Under the pieces are notes generated by a model. That model had not been told where the DNA came from and made no database searches. It saw only the letters and a list, made by a program, of their open reading frames with translations. Below are positions 36,305 to 46,689 of a DNA stretch of 64,000 nucleotides, in pieces; the stretch's first letter is position 1; the number at the start of each line of letters is the position of its first letter. A program made the position numbers and the translations under genes. This DNA is from Sinotaia quadrata (Eukaryota > Mollusca > Gastropoda > Architaenioglossa > Viviparidae), in contig JALGAQ010000009.1 in NCBI GenBank assembly GCA_028829895.1, positions 620,001 to 684,000 on the forward strand, written 5' to 3'.

Positions 36305-36423
36305 CTAAAACATGAAGGAAGAAGAGAATTAGTTGGAGTACAAAATAGATACACGCATACCTATGACCAACAGACCTGGTTGCAACAAAAATTGATTCAC
36401 GGAATATTTCCCAGAGATCATAT

Positions 36424-36470
<47 letters not shown>

Positions 36471-38571
36471 TTTTCGACGGAATATTAACTGGTATTATGA
36501 GGTTATTGGGCTCAATGACTCGTTCAGTTAATTCGTTTGATATTGGTCTTGAGCCGCAGTGGTAGATGTTACTCAGGGCGGTTAAGCGCTTGATCACCAA
36601 AATCCCGTCATGTCTGACTGAAGCAGCAGATTATGACTAATTGTGAGGCACAAATTGTGATTAGTGCACTTCATTACTTGATCTCGCATAATCGACCTCC
36701 TATTAGTAGTTTCCAGTACACAGGGTAGAAAAATTCTCATTGATCCACCGCTGCTAATCAAATATTTTATGATGGTTCTCCATTCTAATGCTTACAGGTG
36801 GTCACAAATGCCATTCTATTAGACTACAATTGGCAACAATGAAGGAACTGTATTCTACGATTTTATACCAATGAAAATCTTGTTTTTAACTTTACCAACC
36901 CTTCTTGTTAGATACCTCTTGCTGTTTATGCTGAGCTAAAGATTCTTAAAACTTGATTTTTTAAAGGATTTGGATATTACTCCAAGTTGATAAACTTATC
37001 GCTTAAAACATGGAGCCGAACTTTTAAAGGTTGTAGTGCATAATCGCCCGCTTCTGTAGTTTCCTCTCCTTTACGTTCAGTTTAGACTATTTACATGGCC
37101 ATCCATAGATAATCATATAGCGCATTCGGTGTCTTGGTATGTATACCTATTCTCGATAATATCGTTAAGCATCACATTGGTAGATATTATAATCAAGGTC
37201 CGTTTTATCTGACTCTGGCTTAGTGCACAACCTTTTCACTATCTTAAGAGATAGTCTCCGAGTGGTAGTCCGAATGGCATCATATTTGTCCAATTGCACA
37301 TCGCAATCAGAAGTCATTCTACCACGTTTCCGTTTGTAAAATTCGGCCACATTCACATTGTGTTGAAACTAACGGAATCATTTCTGGTTCACACGAGCTT
37401 GGAGATCACAGCATCATATTACAAACCACGAACTGAGGATAGACACGATAATAGGAGAATAACACAATTTGTCTTATACTAGCGAATTCTAGCCGGCCGT
37501 AGGTTCCACGTTGTCTATCGCTGCAATAGCAGCGGATTACAAAAGCCATATTTAAAGCGCAAGCTCCTAGTACTTCAAATGAATTTTATAGTCTCTGCAT
37601 TACCAGACGGAAAACAAATTTCGTCTTAAATAGTTGAAGCACAGTTATTTTTACGACAAAGCAACAAATCTCTTTGAGCACCACTTGAAACGAAACCATG
37701 AGATCAGAAACAAGATGTACAGATTGATGAACAATCACAAAGCTATGCGTGAAACAGAACTCAGTACAACTTTGTAATACAATTGATATCTTCGATTAAC
37801 TGTTCTCTTGAATGGAAAACTTAAAAAAGGGTCACACACGGAGGTAAAGCAAAAATCAAAAGGTAGTGAGGTGAACAGGAAATCCGTACTCCGAACGATA
37901 CGCTTTCGAGCAAGTAAATATATACCGCATAAAGTAAGAGGTCAGAATACTGTTGTTACTTGCTTTAGCTCGTGAGCTGCAAGCAACAATATTTTAAAGC
38001 TACTAGGAACTAGGGCCACATTGCCGTAATGGAAGCAATTTAAGGATAAAAATGTGTTGAGAGGCTCCATGTCCAAGCGATGTCCACTAAATCTAGACTG
38101 TGATACAGATACAAATGAAGCTCGGGATAAGAATCAGCATCCATTAGCTATGGCAAGGACATCGGAGGGAAGATAAAAATGTCGACCGCAGTTGAAGAAT
38201 GTTTTTACTTTGCGAACGTTGACAAGTCTAGCGCCAAGTAACTCGTGAAACTAGTCTCGTGAGCATGCTACTACTCGGTTTCTCGGTCTGAAGTAAGAAG
38301 CCAATCAAGATTCAAAACTGGAAACTAGTAAATTATCCAGCTAGCCACCGCATTCGAAAAACACTAGGGGAGATAGGATAATGCTACGAAAACAAAATAC
38401 AAAACTACATATGGTATTTTTCACCTACAATCCCCTCAGGTTCTAAATAAAAAGCTTGGTTGCATTCTGATTTCAACATAAATCAGATAGAAAGTAGGCA
38501 ACCAAGCCACACAATTTCATTTTTATCAGCCTGTTTTCTGCAACCATATATACACAAAAAATAATAATTAC
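36305..38571 (-). other. Cyclin intron
   Basis: Phase 0 intron with donor CGT/GTAATT. Contains the (TA)n run and a worn SINE-A at 38218-38350 (GCGCCAAGTAACTC, ACTACTCGGTTTCTCGG). Otherwise nothing is recognised. Confidence 0.6.
36421..36468. repeat. (TA)n microsatellite
   Basis: TA run of about 48 bp with one TT interruption near its left end; lies in the cyclin intron. Confidence 0.95.
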
Positions 38572-38782
38572 ACGAGCAAAACGTCGCAGGAATACATAGG
38601 GATTGGGTCGGTGAACAGCGAAATCAATGCCAACCAGCAGTCGCTTTTCAGCTTCCATAAATTCCTCCTTAGAATAGGCGTTGTCTGTGATGTAGAGAAA
38701 ATCACCCAGTCGTGGCATCTGACGCTCTTCGTGCTTGCATGCAACCATAATGCAGGCACACGCCATCAATTGAATTTCTCGC
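38572..38782 (-). CDS. CCNB3: B-type cyclin (cyclin B3-like), exon
   Basis: Fourth visible exon, 211 bp; acceptor TTCTTACAG, donor CGT/GTAATT. It encodes the second half of the cyclin box: REIQLMACACIMVACKHEER, then LGDFLYITDNAYSKEEFMEA EKRLLVGIDF and HRPNPYVFLRRFAR. The pattern 'LQL....ALLIA.K.EE..PP...DF.YI.D.AY..EE.L.ME..IL..L.F.......FLRR.A' is unmistakable for a B-type cyclin. The CDK-contacting lysine (ACKHEE) and glutamate (AEKRLL) equivalents to cyclin A Lys266 and Glu295 are kept. Confidence 0.95.
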
Positions 38783-39129
38783 CTGTAAGAACAACATGAT
38801 TGAAAAATTAAAAGAAAAACGGATTTTTCTTGATTACGAAATGAGAGAATCCAGAACAACTATTTAAAAACTCATAATCTTGTAACCTAGCATATCTAAC
38901 AATTCTGTATATCTTCACTCTATAGAAATATAGACAATTTAATAAGGTTAGGTTCATAAAAAGCCTAACCGATTACGAACAAGCTTTTCATAATAAAGTT
39001 CCTTCATTTTTTAATTTTACACTCTTAGAAGTCAAATAAGAACTAAGAACTATTTAATCAATGTTTTCTCCATCGATGTTTACCAGTTATTCCCACGTTT
39101 AACAACCAGTTGAGAATACATCACTGATT

Positions 39130-39290
39130 GTGCCGGGTGTGGAGTGGATAACGCTCTGAGCTCTGAGGAGGATGACCCGGGTTCGAATCCCATCGCGGCA
39201 CCCACTTCGGTTTGGGCAACCGGGTAGTATCACGCCCACGAACAACTCAGAGTTGTTTGGCGCTAGGCCTGTCATCAGGTTGGCGAATAC
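39130..39290 (+). repeat. SINE-A copy
   Basis: Head GTGCCGGGTGTGGAGTGGATAA, perfect B box GGGTTCGAATCCC, body ACTTCGGTTTGGGCAACCGG and tail GTTGTTTGGCGCTAGGCCTG TCATCAGGTTGGCGAATAC. One of the best-preserved copies; no poly-A. Confidence 0.92.
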
Positions 39291-40121
39291 ATTAATGCAT
39301 TCACATCACTGACTAAAGTTAATTTTTTTCGCTTTAAAAATTTAAAAGTAAAAAAAAACAGAGGGAACTTAGTTACCAACCTCATACGTACATAAAAGCA
39401 GAACAAAAACTGTAAAGGCGGCATTTACATTTTTCTTGCAAGTATGCAGTTTGAAGATTTTATTGTGGGAGGGATACTGTCCAGTTAACCAAACGAAGTA
39501 GGACGTTGCCTTAAGGGACCTCACCTGAGCTTTTGAGAGAGATCTGATCCGCAAAGCAAGGGTTGCATTGCTAGTGTGAACACATGCTCGACTAGATTTG
39601 CTTTTGTTTGCGACCGATTGATTTGAAAATAGCCAAACACGTGATGTTGATTTCCAGGAAGTATTTCAACGTTTTTTAGTTTCATTCTGCAACTCCTTGC
39701 ATTGCTGCTGTAAGAGTGGCATGCAATAGCTGCTCTCTCTTTGGAATATTCCAAAAGTGGCGTAAAATGTATAGTCATTCAGTTATTGGATAATACAATA
39801 TCAAAAATCGATTAAGTACATCTACTTCGTTGTGGAGAGCATATGAAGAACGGTATAAGGCATAACCGAAGATAACTTGCGACTTGTTGATGATATCTTC
39901 AACTATCATTTACATCACACATTCAGGTTACCTTGTATTACTAAACATAAAGTATAGTTACCAACTGAACCAGAGTAACATATCAATCAAACAATCAAAA
40001 CATGTTCAATTCCGGTATGGTGCATCAAATAGAATAACAGAAAAGGATTAATTTCGCAGAGAAACGATTATCATACTTATCAGTGAAAAAGCGACAAATT
40101 AAAAGATACAAAAATTGGTAC

Positions 40122-40306
40122 CTCGCAAGCTGGTCACCCCGGTCCAGGTAGGCATAAAGCAAACCCCAGGCCAAGTGCACGGTTTCGTGATTGAAGGCAA
40201 AGTTGTCCTGCACTTCGACTAGCCAATCGGCTAACGTGGTGAGCATATCAGCAGTCAGATTGGGTTGCTTATCGTTGGCGAGAAAATCTCTGACAAGGAA
40301 GCATTC
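40122..40306 (-). CDS. CCNB3: B-type cyclin (cyclin B3-like), exon
   Basis: Third visible exon, 185 bp, phase 0 in and phase 2 out; acceptor TTGCTCTAG, donor GAG/GTACCA (weak). It holds the first half of the cyclin box: CFLVRDFLANDKQPNLTADM, LTTLADWLVEVQDNFAFNHE, TVHLAWGLLYAYLDRGDQLA. Family members read 'MR.ILVDWMVEVQE.F.L..ETL.LA..L.D.YL', and the VEVQ..F..NHET wording points to cyclin B3. The hydrophobic-patch motif MRAIL is here MLTTL, so its arginine is missing; the following D-W-L is kept. Confidence 0.95.
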
Positions 40307-41043
40307 CTAGAGCAAGGGACAGGTCGGAAAGAATTGTGACAATGCGTGCGCTATCAAACAATACCAAGATTCAATAAGATAACCACGAGAACGTGAGTAT
40401 GTAAGCATTTATTGTGACTAAATAGGCTAGTGTCAGTGGGATTACTAAACAAGTGAGTAAAGTTAGAATCCTGCTACTGCAACCTAACTGGGACCAAGTC
40501 GCCAGGAGCAAACACATCGAGTTTGCGACTGATGGAGGTTACACTATAAGAGTATGGACTGTTGGGGTAGGATGGTCATAATTATCAGTGTTGAACTTCA
40601 GCTGAAGCCTTGGAGGCAGTTCAGTGGTGTGCACATTGCTTTACCTGATTTGGATCGCAGTTCATAAAGTAATTATCCGTGGTCTGCACGGCTTTATCAA
40701 GCCGAAATCCGAAATCGTACGTAATGTCTAAAGATATAGCAAATTAAGAAGCCGCAGAGAACAAACAGTTTGTGTAAACCAGTTTCCCTGTTCTCAGTCT
40801 GTACCCGACCTGAGTTCAATCAGTTTCATCAATGATAACTGCATTCATATAGTGTGGTAACCCTGGTAGTGTTTTCCTCCGCTCATGCGACCGGTGTTAC
40901 CCTATCTTGCAACAGTGTTAGTGGATGGCACCGGACAATTCAAAGTAAAAGGACAATTAATGAAAGTTCAATTAAACGAGGGCTAACAACAAAGAGGTAA
41001 GAAGACGGAAGAAAATTGGCAAAAATCTCAAGTTAGGCGATCG

Positions 41044-41075
<32 letters not shown>

Positions 41076-41080
41076 TATAT
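41044..41080. repeat. (TA)n microsatellite
   Basis: TA run of 37 bp with one AA step. Confidence 0.95.
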
Positions 41081-41445
41081 GTTTCGTGATTGTGAGAAGT
41101 TAACAACTTTGATTCCTAAGTACATCATGAATTAAGAAAGAATATCGATGAGATTGAGGTCAAGGTATAACATTTACAAAGGTTGGGAACAAACATTCCA
41201 GCTGTTTAAATCGATTACGTTTCGCATTCTAAGTTCTAGCATAACTGCTTGTTCAGTTTTTTAATTTGAAACAACTGATTTACACTTTTTGAAATAAAGC
41301 TTTCGTTTAAGTTACTAAACTTTGAAAACAGAGAAGCGTGCGAAGAAAACAGAACTGAAGGAAAAACTGAATTCCTGATTTTTTAAATTTGTGTCTCTTA
41401 TTTTTGCATATGATTTGATTGGTTCTAGGACTGTTGATCAGGACA

Positions 41446-41610
41446 GCGCCGGGGTGGCGGAGTGGATAACGAGCTGAACTCTGAGGAAGGCGACCCGGGT
41501 TTGAATACCAACGCGGCACCTACTTCGGTTTGGGCAACCGGGTAGTATCACGCCCACGAACAACTCACAGAGTCGTTTGGCGCTAGGCCTGTCATCAGGT
41601 TGGCGAATAC
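41446..41610 (+). repeat. SINE-A copy
   Basis: GCGCCGGGGTGGCGGAGTGG head, GGGTTTGAATACC B box (slightly worn), ACTTCGGTTTGGGCAACCGG body, and GTCGTTTGGCGCTAGGCCTG..CAGGTTGGCGAATAC tail. Confidence 0.92.
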
Positions 41611-42277
41611 ATTTTTTTCACAGCGCACACAGATACAATATACGAAACAACAATGCAAAGTTGCTACGTACTTGAGCTATACGGTTCATGCACCTTGGTT
41701 TACGCAGAGATGGCTATTGTTTTGTGTGAATATGCGTTATATGTATGCTATTCAGCAGGTCTGTAGCGAACATAAACGTGAAAACCAGAACGAACTCTGA
41801 ATTGTATGAAAGATGAAAGGTATTACGTCTATAACAGACATCTATCAGCTGATAAACTGGTGCTACATTGAACGAATTTGAGTTAAACCGACTTTCCACC
41901 TCATCCCCCCCAATACATTAATAAACGCCACAAAAAGCTCTAGTTGACGTGTCAAAGCTAGATAGATATAGGTGCACTTTTCATTTCACCAAACTGATGA
42001 AAGGCTTAGTAGCTCAAAACGCAATACTGAATTGCTTGTCGCTTCGTCGCCTGGGTCAGACGGGATTCGAACCTAGGTTCTGGTACACGCTGAATCGAAA
42101 GCAAGCATGTGACTCACTTTGGATGTCAGAGTAATTCGGTAGCAGGAGAAAGGCATGTGGTAACAACAATCATGGAGAATAACATATAAATAGGCCAAGA
42201 CGCAATTATATGAACACAAATCCACGTACAGAACAAGGAATTCTTAGACATCAAAAACCGTATTACAAAATACGCAC

Positions 42278-42460
42278 CTTTGTTTCACGAAGCTGTTCAT
42301 AAGCCATGATACCCACGACATAATCCGTTGCTTCCATCATTCGATCGAACGGAGAACGATCTATGGCTGAGAGAGCAAAGTCAGCTCGTCGACATTCGGC
42401 CAGTAACTCTTCGAGTTGAACACGATCAGCGAAGGCTGCTCGAACAATGTCACATGCGAG
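42278..42460 (-). CDS. CCNB3: B-type cyclin (cyclin B3-like), exon
   Basis: Second visible exon, exactly 61 codons, phase 0 on both sides; acceptor AATTGTAG, donor AAG/GTGCGT. Encodes LACDIVRAAFADRVQLEELL, then DFALSAIDRSPFDRMMEATD YVVGIMAYEQLRETK. The last part fits the N-terminal helix that precedes the cyclin box in B-type cyclins ('D......DP....YA.DI..Y....E'). Confidence 0.88.
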
Positions 42461-43219
42461 CTACAATTAGTAGAACAGTCATGGGAGATAAATAAAGGTA
42501 TTTAAAAGTAGTTAAACCGTAGAAAAAGGTCAATATTTCAGCAGCAGGAAACCGAAAATGCACATTGAGCAAAGGAAAGGGAAAACAATAAAAGCATAGT
42601 AACACACGAAACTTGAAGTTGTAAGAACCTGTCGTTTGCTTTGACGTTCATGTTGTTTGCTTGCATAAAATAGCAGTTAAATGTATTGGTATCGTTGTAA
42701 TAAATACTTTCTTTTACATTCATGCTTATTATAGCTGATGATAGTGGGCAAAACCTTCGTTTTTGTAGATTTTGTAGGTGGATACATTAGCCATTACATG
42801 CACACTTCATGGATCAATTTAGGAAATAGCACTGGCATGATCCGGTTTGTTTATCATACATGGTATTGAGCGTAAAAGCCGCATAATCTATTTGACCAGT
42901 ATAATAGTTGCCTGAAAACGGCTTGCGAATTCACCAACAGCATCACAATAGATAAAAACCATCCGAGCATAACGTACGTCTTGATATGAGAATAGACGAG
43001 AATAAATGAACAATAAATGACACTGAAAAACAACGTCAATCGGAAAGAAAAAAATGAATAACACAGACCAGTCCTATACACGAAGCAAACGGTGTGAACT
43101 GTTCATGAAAACACAAGTCAAGTTCAAGAAGAATAGGCTGCAAGATAAGCGCGGTGCAGTGAGTTCAAACTTAGTCAATGGCTTCACACAATATGAAAAT
43201 GTTGTTCCTGAAGATTTTT

Positions 43220-44145
43220 GATTACATGGAAGCATATTGTAGCACTGAAGGAACATAAAAATGACCTGACATACTTCTACGGAGACCAGACAAGGGCTCT
43301 GGTATCGTTGTTACACAGGACAGAGAACAATGCCCAATTGCAAACTACTCTATCCGATGCTACCAAGTTCAAGAAAATAGATTCCTACTTCCCAAATCTT
43401 AGTACAATCAAATCTGAAATTGGTGCGCTTATCAAATAAACCTAGCAAGGTGGATTGATAGATGACAAGTTAGCACGACGGCTAAGAGCTAGAGGGTCCG
43501 TCTTTCCACTACTATATGGATTACCCAAGGTACATCAATCGCACTTAGCGTATAACAGCAGGTTTACATTCCTTTTCGTCCAGTGATATCAATGATAAAT
43601 TCACCTTATCACGCTTTGGCAAAATGGTTATCTTCCATATTGACTCCTATCGGAAATACGAGCCGGCTCATCCTCAAGAAGAAAGCCGCAGTAAAGTAAA
43701 GTAAGATACGTCGACTGTCAAGTCCATTAGACCGGAAGACAGCAATTCTGAGGGAAACCCCTGCTAAATGGTAAGTACCCTGAGGCCTTCATTTATGAAT
43801 ATAGCAAAGTTCAGAAAGTTCAAACTCCTGATGATGGGACCAAAATGGTTTACCATCGGATGCGGTTCACAGGAGATGCAGCCGTTGCATTATACTGGCG
43901 AAAACAATCCCGCTCAATTCAACAAAATTACACAAAAGCATCCCTGAGATTAATCTGGACGTCAGGAACACTGATGCCTACTGAATCCAAAGATCCCCCT
44001 CCTAAACTGGCTATCCCTATGGTTTATTCTTTTGGATGCAGTACTTGCAATGCGCAGTACATTGGCCCCATAGAAAAACGTCTGGAAGAAAGAGTCAAGG
44101 AGTATTTACCAAAGTGGTTGTTTCTGTCAGTGTGACATCTCACAT
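43220..44145 (+). mobile_element. Penelope-like element fragment
   Basis: Starts with the RT N-terminal region (SLLHRTENNAQLQTTLSDAT, then RARGSVFPLLYGLPKVHQS, the 'YGLPKIHK' block), followed by worn 'PVISMI.SPYH.LAKWL' pieces. It then jumps to the GIY-YIG endonuclease: VYSFGCSTCNAQYIGPIEKR LEERVKEYLPKWL, with Y and YIG boxes. The RT palm with YVDD is missing, so it is an internally deleted, frame-broken copy. It lies inside the first visible cyclin intron on the opposite strand. Confidence 0.82.
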
Positions 44146-44590
44146 ACTCGATACAGGGCAATCATGCTACAAAGAAACTGCTAGAGATAGACGTTTTTAA
44201 GATTTCTCGAGGCTGTAGCTATAAGGTTTTACTTACTGCCTCAATGTACAAAAAGAGTTGGATTATCAGTTGATACTTCCATGGAACTGACGTTCATCGG
44301 CATCACTACCATAATTTTATATCTTACTTATTTCTCTTTACCTTTGAAAGTCTGACGTCTCCTTTATTACCCGACTTTGTTAATAATTCAATATGTTCAA
44401 TTTGCAATCCATATTTCTTATCGATGTTTCACGCGAACTTACATTTCTTCACTTAGATTTTGTTTAAAACGGAAACCTTGAGAAGGGCCACTCGAAATAG
44501 ATAACCATTGGCTGTTCGAATCTTTTGCTTTTATCAATGATTAATCATCGGCATACTGTATGATTAAAAAACACAAGCTGCTACACTCAC

Positions 44591-44901
44591 CTTCGATTTA
44601 AAAGGATGTCGGTCAGTTTCTGAGTCATCTTTCTTGTGTATACGCTTCGAAGGAAATACCGCCATATCTGTAAGCTCTGTAACACTAGGACAACTTCGTT
44701 TTGGTTCAGGACCATGATTTGTGGGAACGTGGTTATCACTTCGTAACATATTCCGGACAGAACTGTTAACTGCATCACCTTGAACTTGAGATTGTCCCGC
44801 GACACAGGTAATGGAACAAGAATAAGCACCATATCCCGAGTTTTCAGTGGATTCTTCAATGAAATTCTCGATGTTTTTATCTGGTAATTTCACGTTAGAT
44901 G
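44591..44901 (-). CDS. CCNB3: B-type cyclin (cyclin B3-like), first visible exon
   Basis: Entered with two bases of a split codon after acceptor TGCTTGTTAG; leaves in phase 0 at AAG/GTGAGT. The 103 codons are polar and non-conserved (LPDKNIENFIEESTENSGYG, PSVTELTDMAVFPSKRIHKK, ETDRHPFKSK), as is usual for the region between the destruction box and the cyclin box. The exon is placed by phase and donor strength. The exon with the start codon and an RxxL or KEN degradation signal was not found up to the gap at 51328. Confidence 0.75.
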
Positions 44902-45139
44902 CTAACAAGCATTGAAGAGTGGAATGTAAAAACGAAAATGTTAATGGAGCAACACAGTGCAGTTCCGTTAAAAAAATACGAAAATCCTGCTCCATTTAAA
45001 TGTTCAGAAATGTGAAGGAGATGTGTTGATTTTGAAATTGTCCACTCTGCTACTGTCACAAACCCAAGTATAGCTTGGATATCGGGTGACAGACAAATTA
45101 GTCCATCCTTCGACATATTTTTCATCCACATGCCCGGTT

Positions 45140-46560
45140 TAAGATGGCTTCCTTTAACGTCCGTAGTCTGAAGGAAGCTGGACAACAAGTTGCTCTCCAT
45201 CAGATCTTATCTAGCTTCAAGTTAATTTATGCTAGCTATCTGAAACACGCACGCAGAACTCAAGTATTGTACAAATACTTTGTTCTCCCAAAAAAACATC
45301 ACGGCTACTTATCAATTACGACGTTCAGGTAACTTAGCAGCTTCAGCTGCAGCCTTAGAAGGTGATGGCATTGCACTGAGTCAACGGTCTGAAGTCGCAG
45401 TGATCGAGTGGACGCTAGTGAACAGCTGTCTTTTTGTAGTAAGATTTTGGAGTTCATCCACAGTAAGAATCGACTTGCGAATCGATCCCTATTTGCTCTC
45501 TCCGTGTATGCACCCACTGACTGCAAGCTGGAATCAGTCAAACGTGAGTTATATCATCAACTACACGCAGAGATCCAAGGACTGATATAAATGTACAAGC
45601 TGGAGAGATTAATACTTATGTAGGTAGCTTGACCGTTTCAGAAGCTCATCTCGGATGGCACCATGGTCTTGACTCCAATGGGATATATAATGGTGAACGC
45701 CTACTCAAACTGTGCACCGAGCACCAACTGTATCTATTAAGCATCAGTTTCAGAAACAAAAAATACCAACATGCTACAGAGGCCCCACCTCTTCTAGTCA
45801 GGCGTGAATCCAGATAGACCATATATCTATCGGTTATAGATAGAGAGGTTATTTCGTGGTTTGTTGCTCATACTGGAATACAAGCAGCGACTCAAAACAT
45901 GCATTATATGTGCCATAATCGCTTTCGATACTTTAACGGTCATCGCTTTGACGTAGCTCAGTTGGGCACACGTGTTGAAGAAATCTTAAAGCGTTTTGGC
46001 TCCTAAACTTAGCAGCTCAAGCAGTGATGTTAATGTCCGATGGCAGTATATAAAACAAGCAATTGTTAATGCGAACATACAAGCATGCAGAATTAATGCC
46101 CCTCATTCTGGCTCTTGGATCTCTAGTTGCTCTCTCAAAACATTGTGTCTGGTCGTCAACCTGATCATAGGCCTAGCGCCAAACAACTCTGTGGGATGTT
46201 CGTGGGCGTAATACTACCCGGTTGCCCAAACCAAAGTAGGTGCCAGGTTGGGATTTGAACCGGGTCGCTTTCTTCATAATCCAGTGCATTATCCACTGCG
46301 CCACTGCGGCATTCTCAAGCCACTGAAAATTTGTGGAGGGATTCTACCCTCCGGAATTTAACGGAAGACGACAGGCGGAAAAGCATAAATAGTCTTAAAT
46401 AGGATACAGAGCCTTGGAGGTCCAAACAGGTAACAGACATGGAGACCACAATGCAGGCCGGTAGCGGTAGCAAACTCTTCTATCTGATCAGGAAAACTGG
46501 TGGGAAATGTTTAGGTGTCAGTAAAACCAATCACAAAGATGTTGGAACAGTAATAACTTG
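45140..46560 (+). mobile_element. LINE-A endonuclease and linker, interrupted by a SINE-A
   Basis: MASFNVRSLKEAGQQVAL at 45144 is a LINE endonuclease start; GIALSQRSEVAVIEWTLVNS and the later GWHHGLDSNGIYNGERLLKL CTEHQLYLLS match the EN blocks of the copies at 1-2030 and 47600. NAPHSGSWISS at 46092 is the linker. A SINE-A sits at 46151-46311, and the linker resumes after it (METTMQAGSGSKLFYLIRKT). RT is missing. Frames are broken. Confidence 0.8.
46151..46311 (-). repeat. SINE-A copy nested in LINE-A
   Basis: Reverse copy: tail GTCGTCAACCTGATCATAGG, GGCGTAATACTACCCGGTTG body, GATTTGAACCGGGTCGC B-box region and CACTGCGCCACTGCGG head. Confidence 0.9.
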
Positions 46561-46689
46561 TTCTATATGCATACAATATATACCGTGATATACGAATAAC
46601 ACATGTGGCATCATGCTTATTTGGCTCGCTATTATTTCCAGCTATTCCGTTGATATTAGACTATATTAATTACGACAGATCAGCTAACA

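Larger units (their letters stand above)
40307..42277 (-). other. Cyclin intron with SINEs
   Basis: Holds a SINE-A (41446-41610), a (TA)n run (41044-41080) and the first part of a worn reverse SINE (41980-42130 with TTCACCAAACTGATGA and GGGATTCGAACCTAGG). The remainder is unassigned. Confidence 0.6.
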
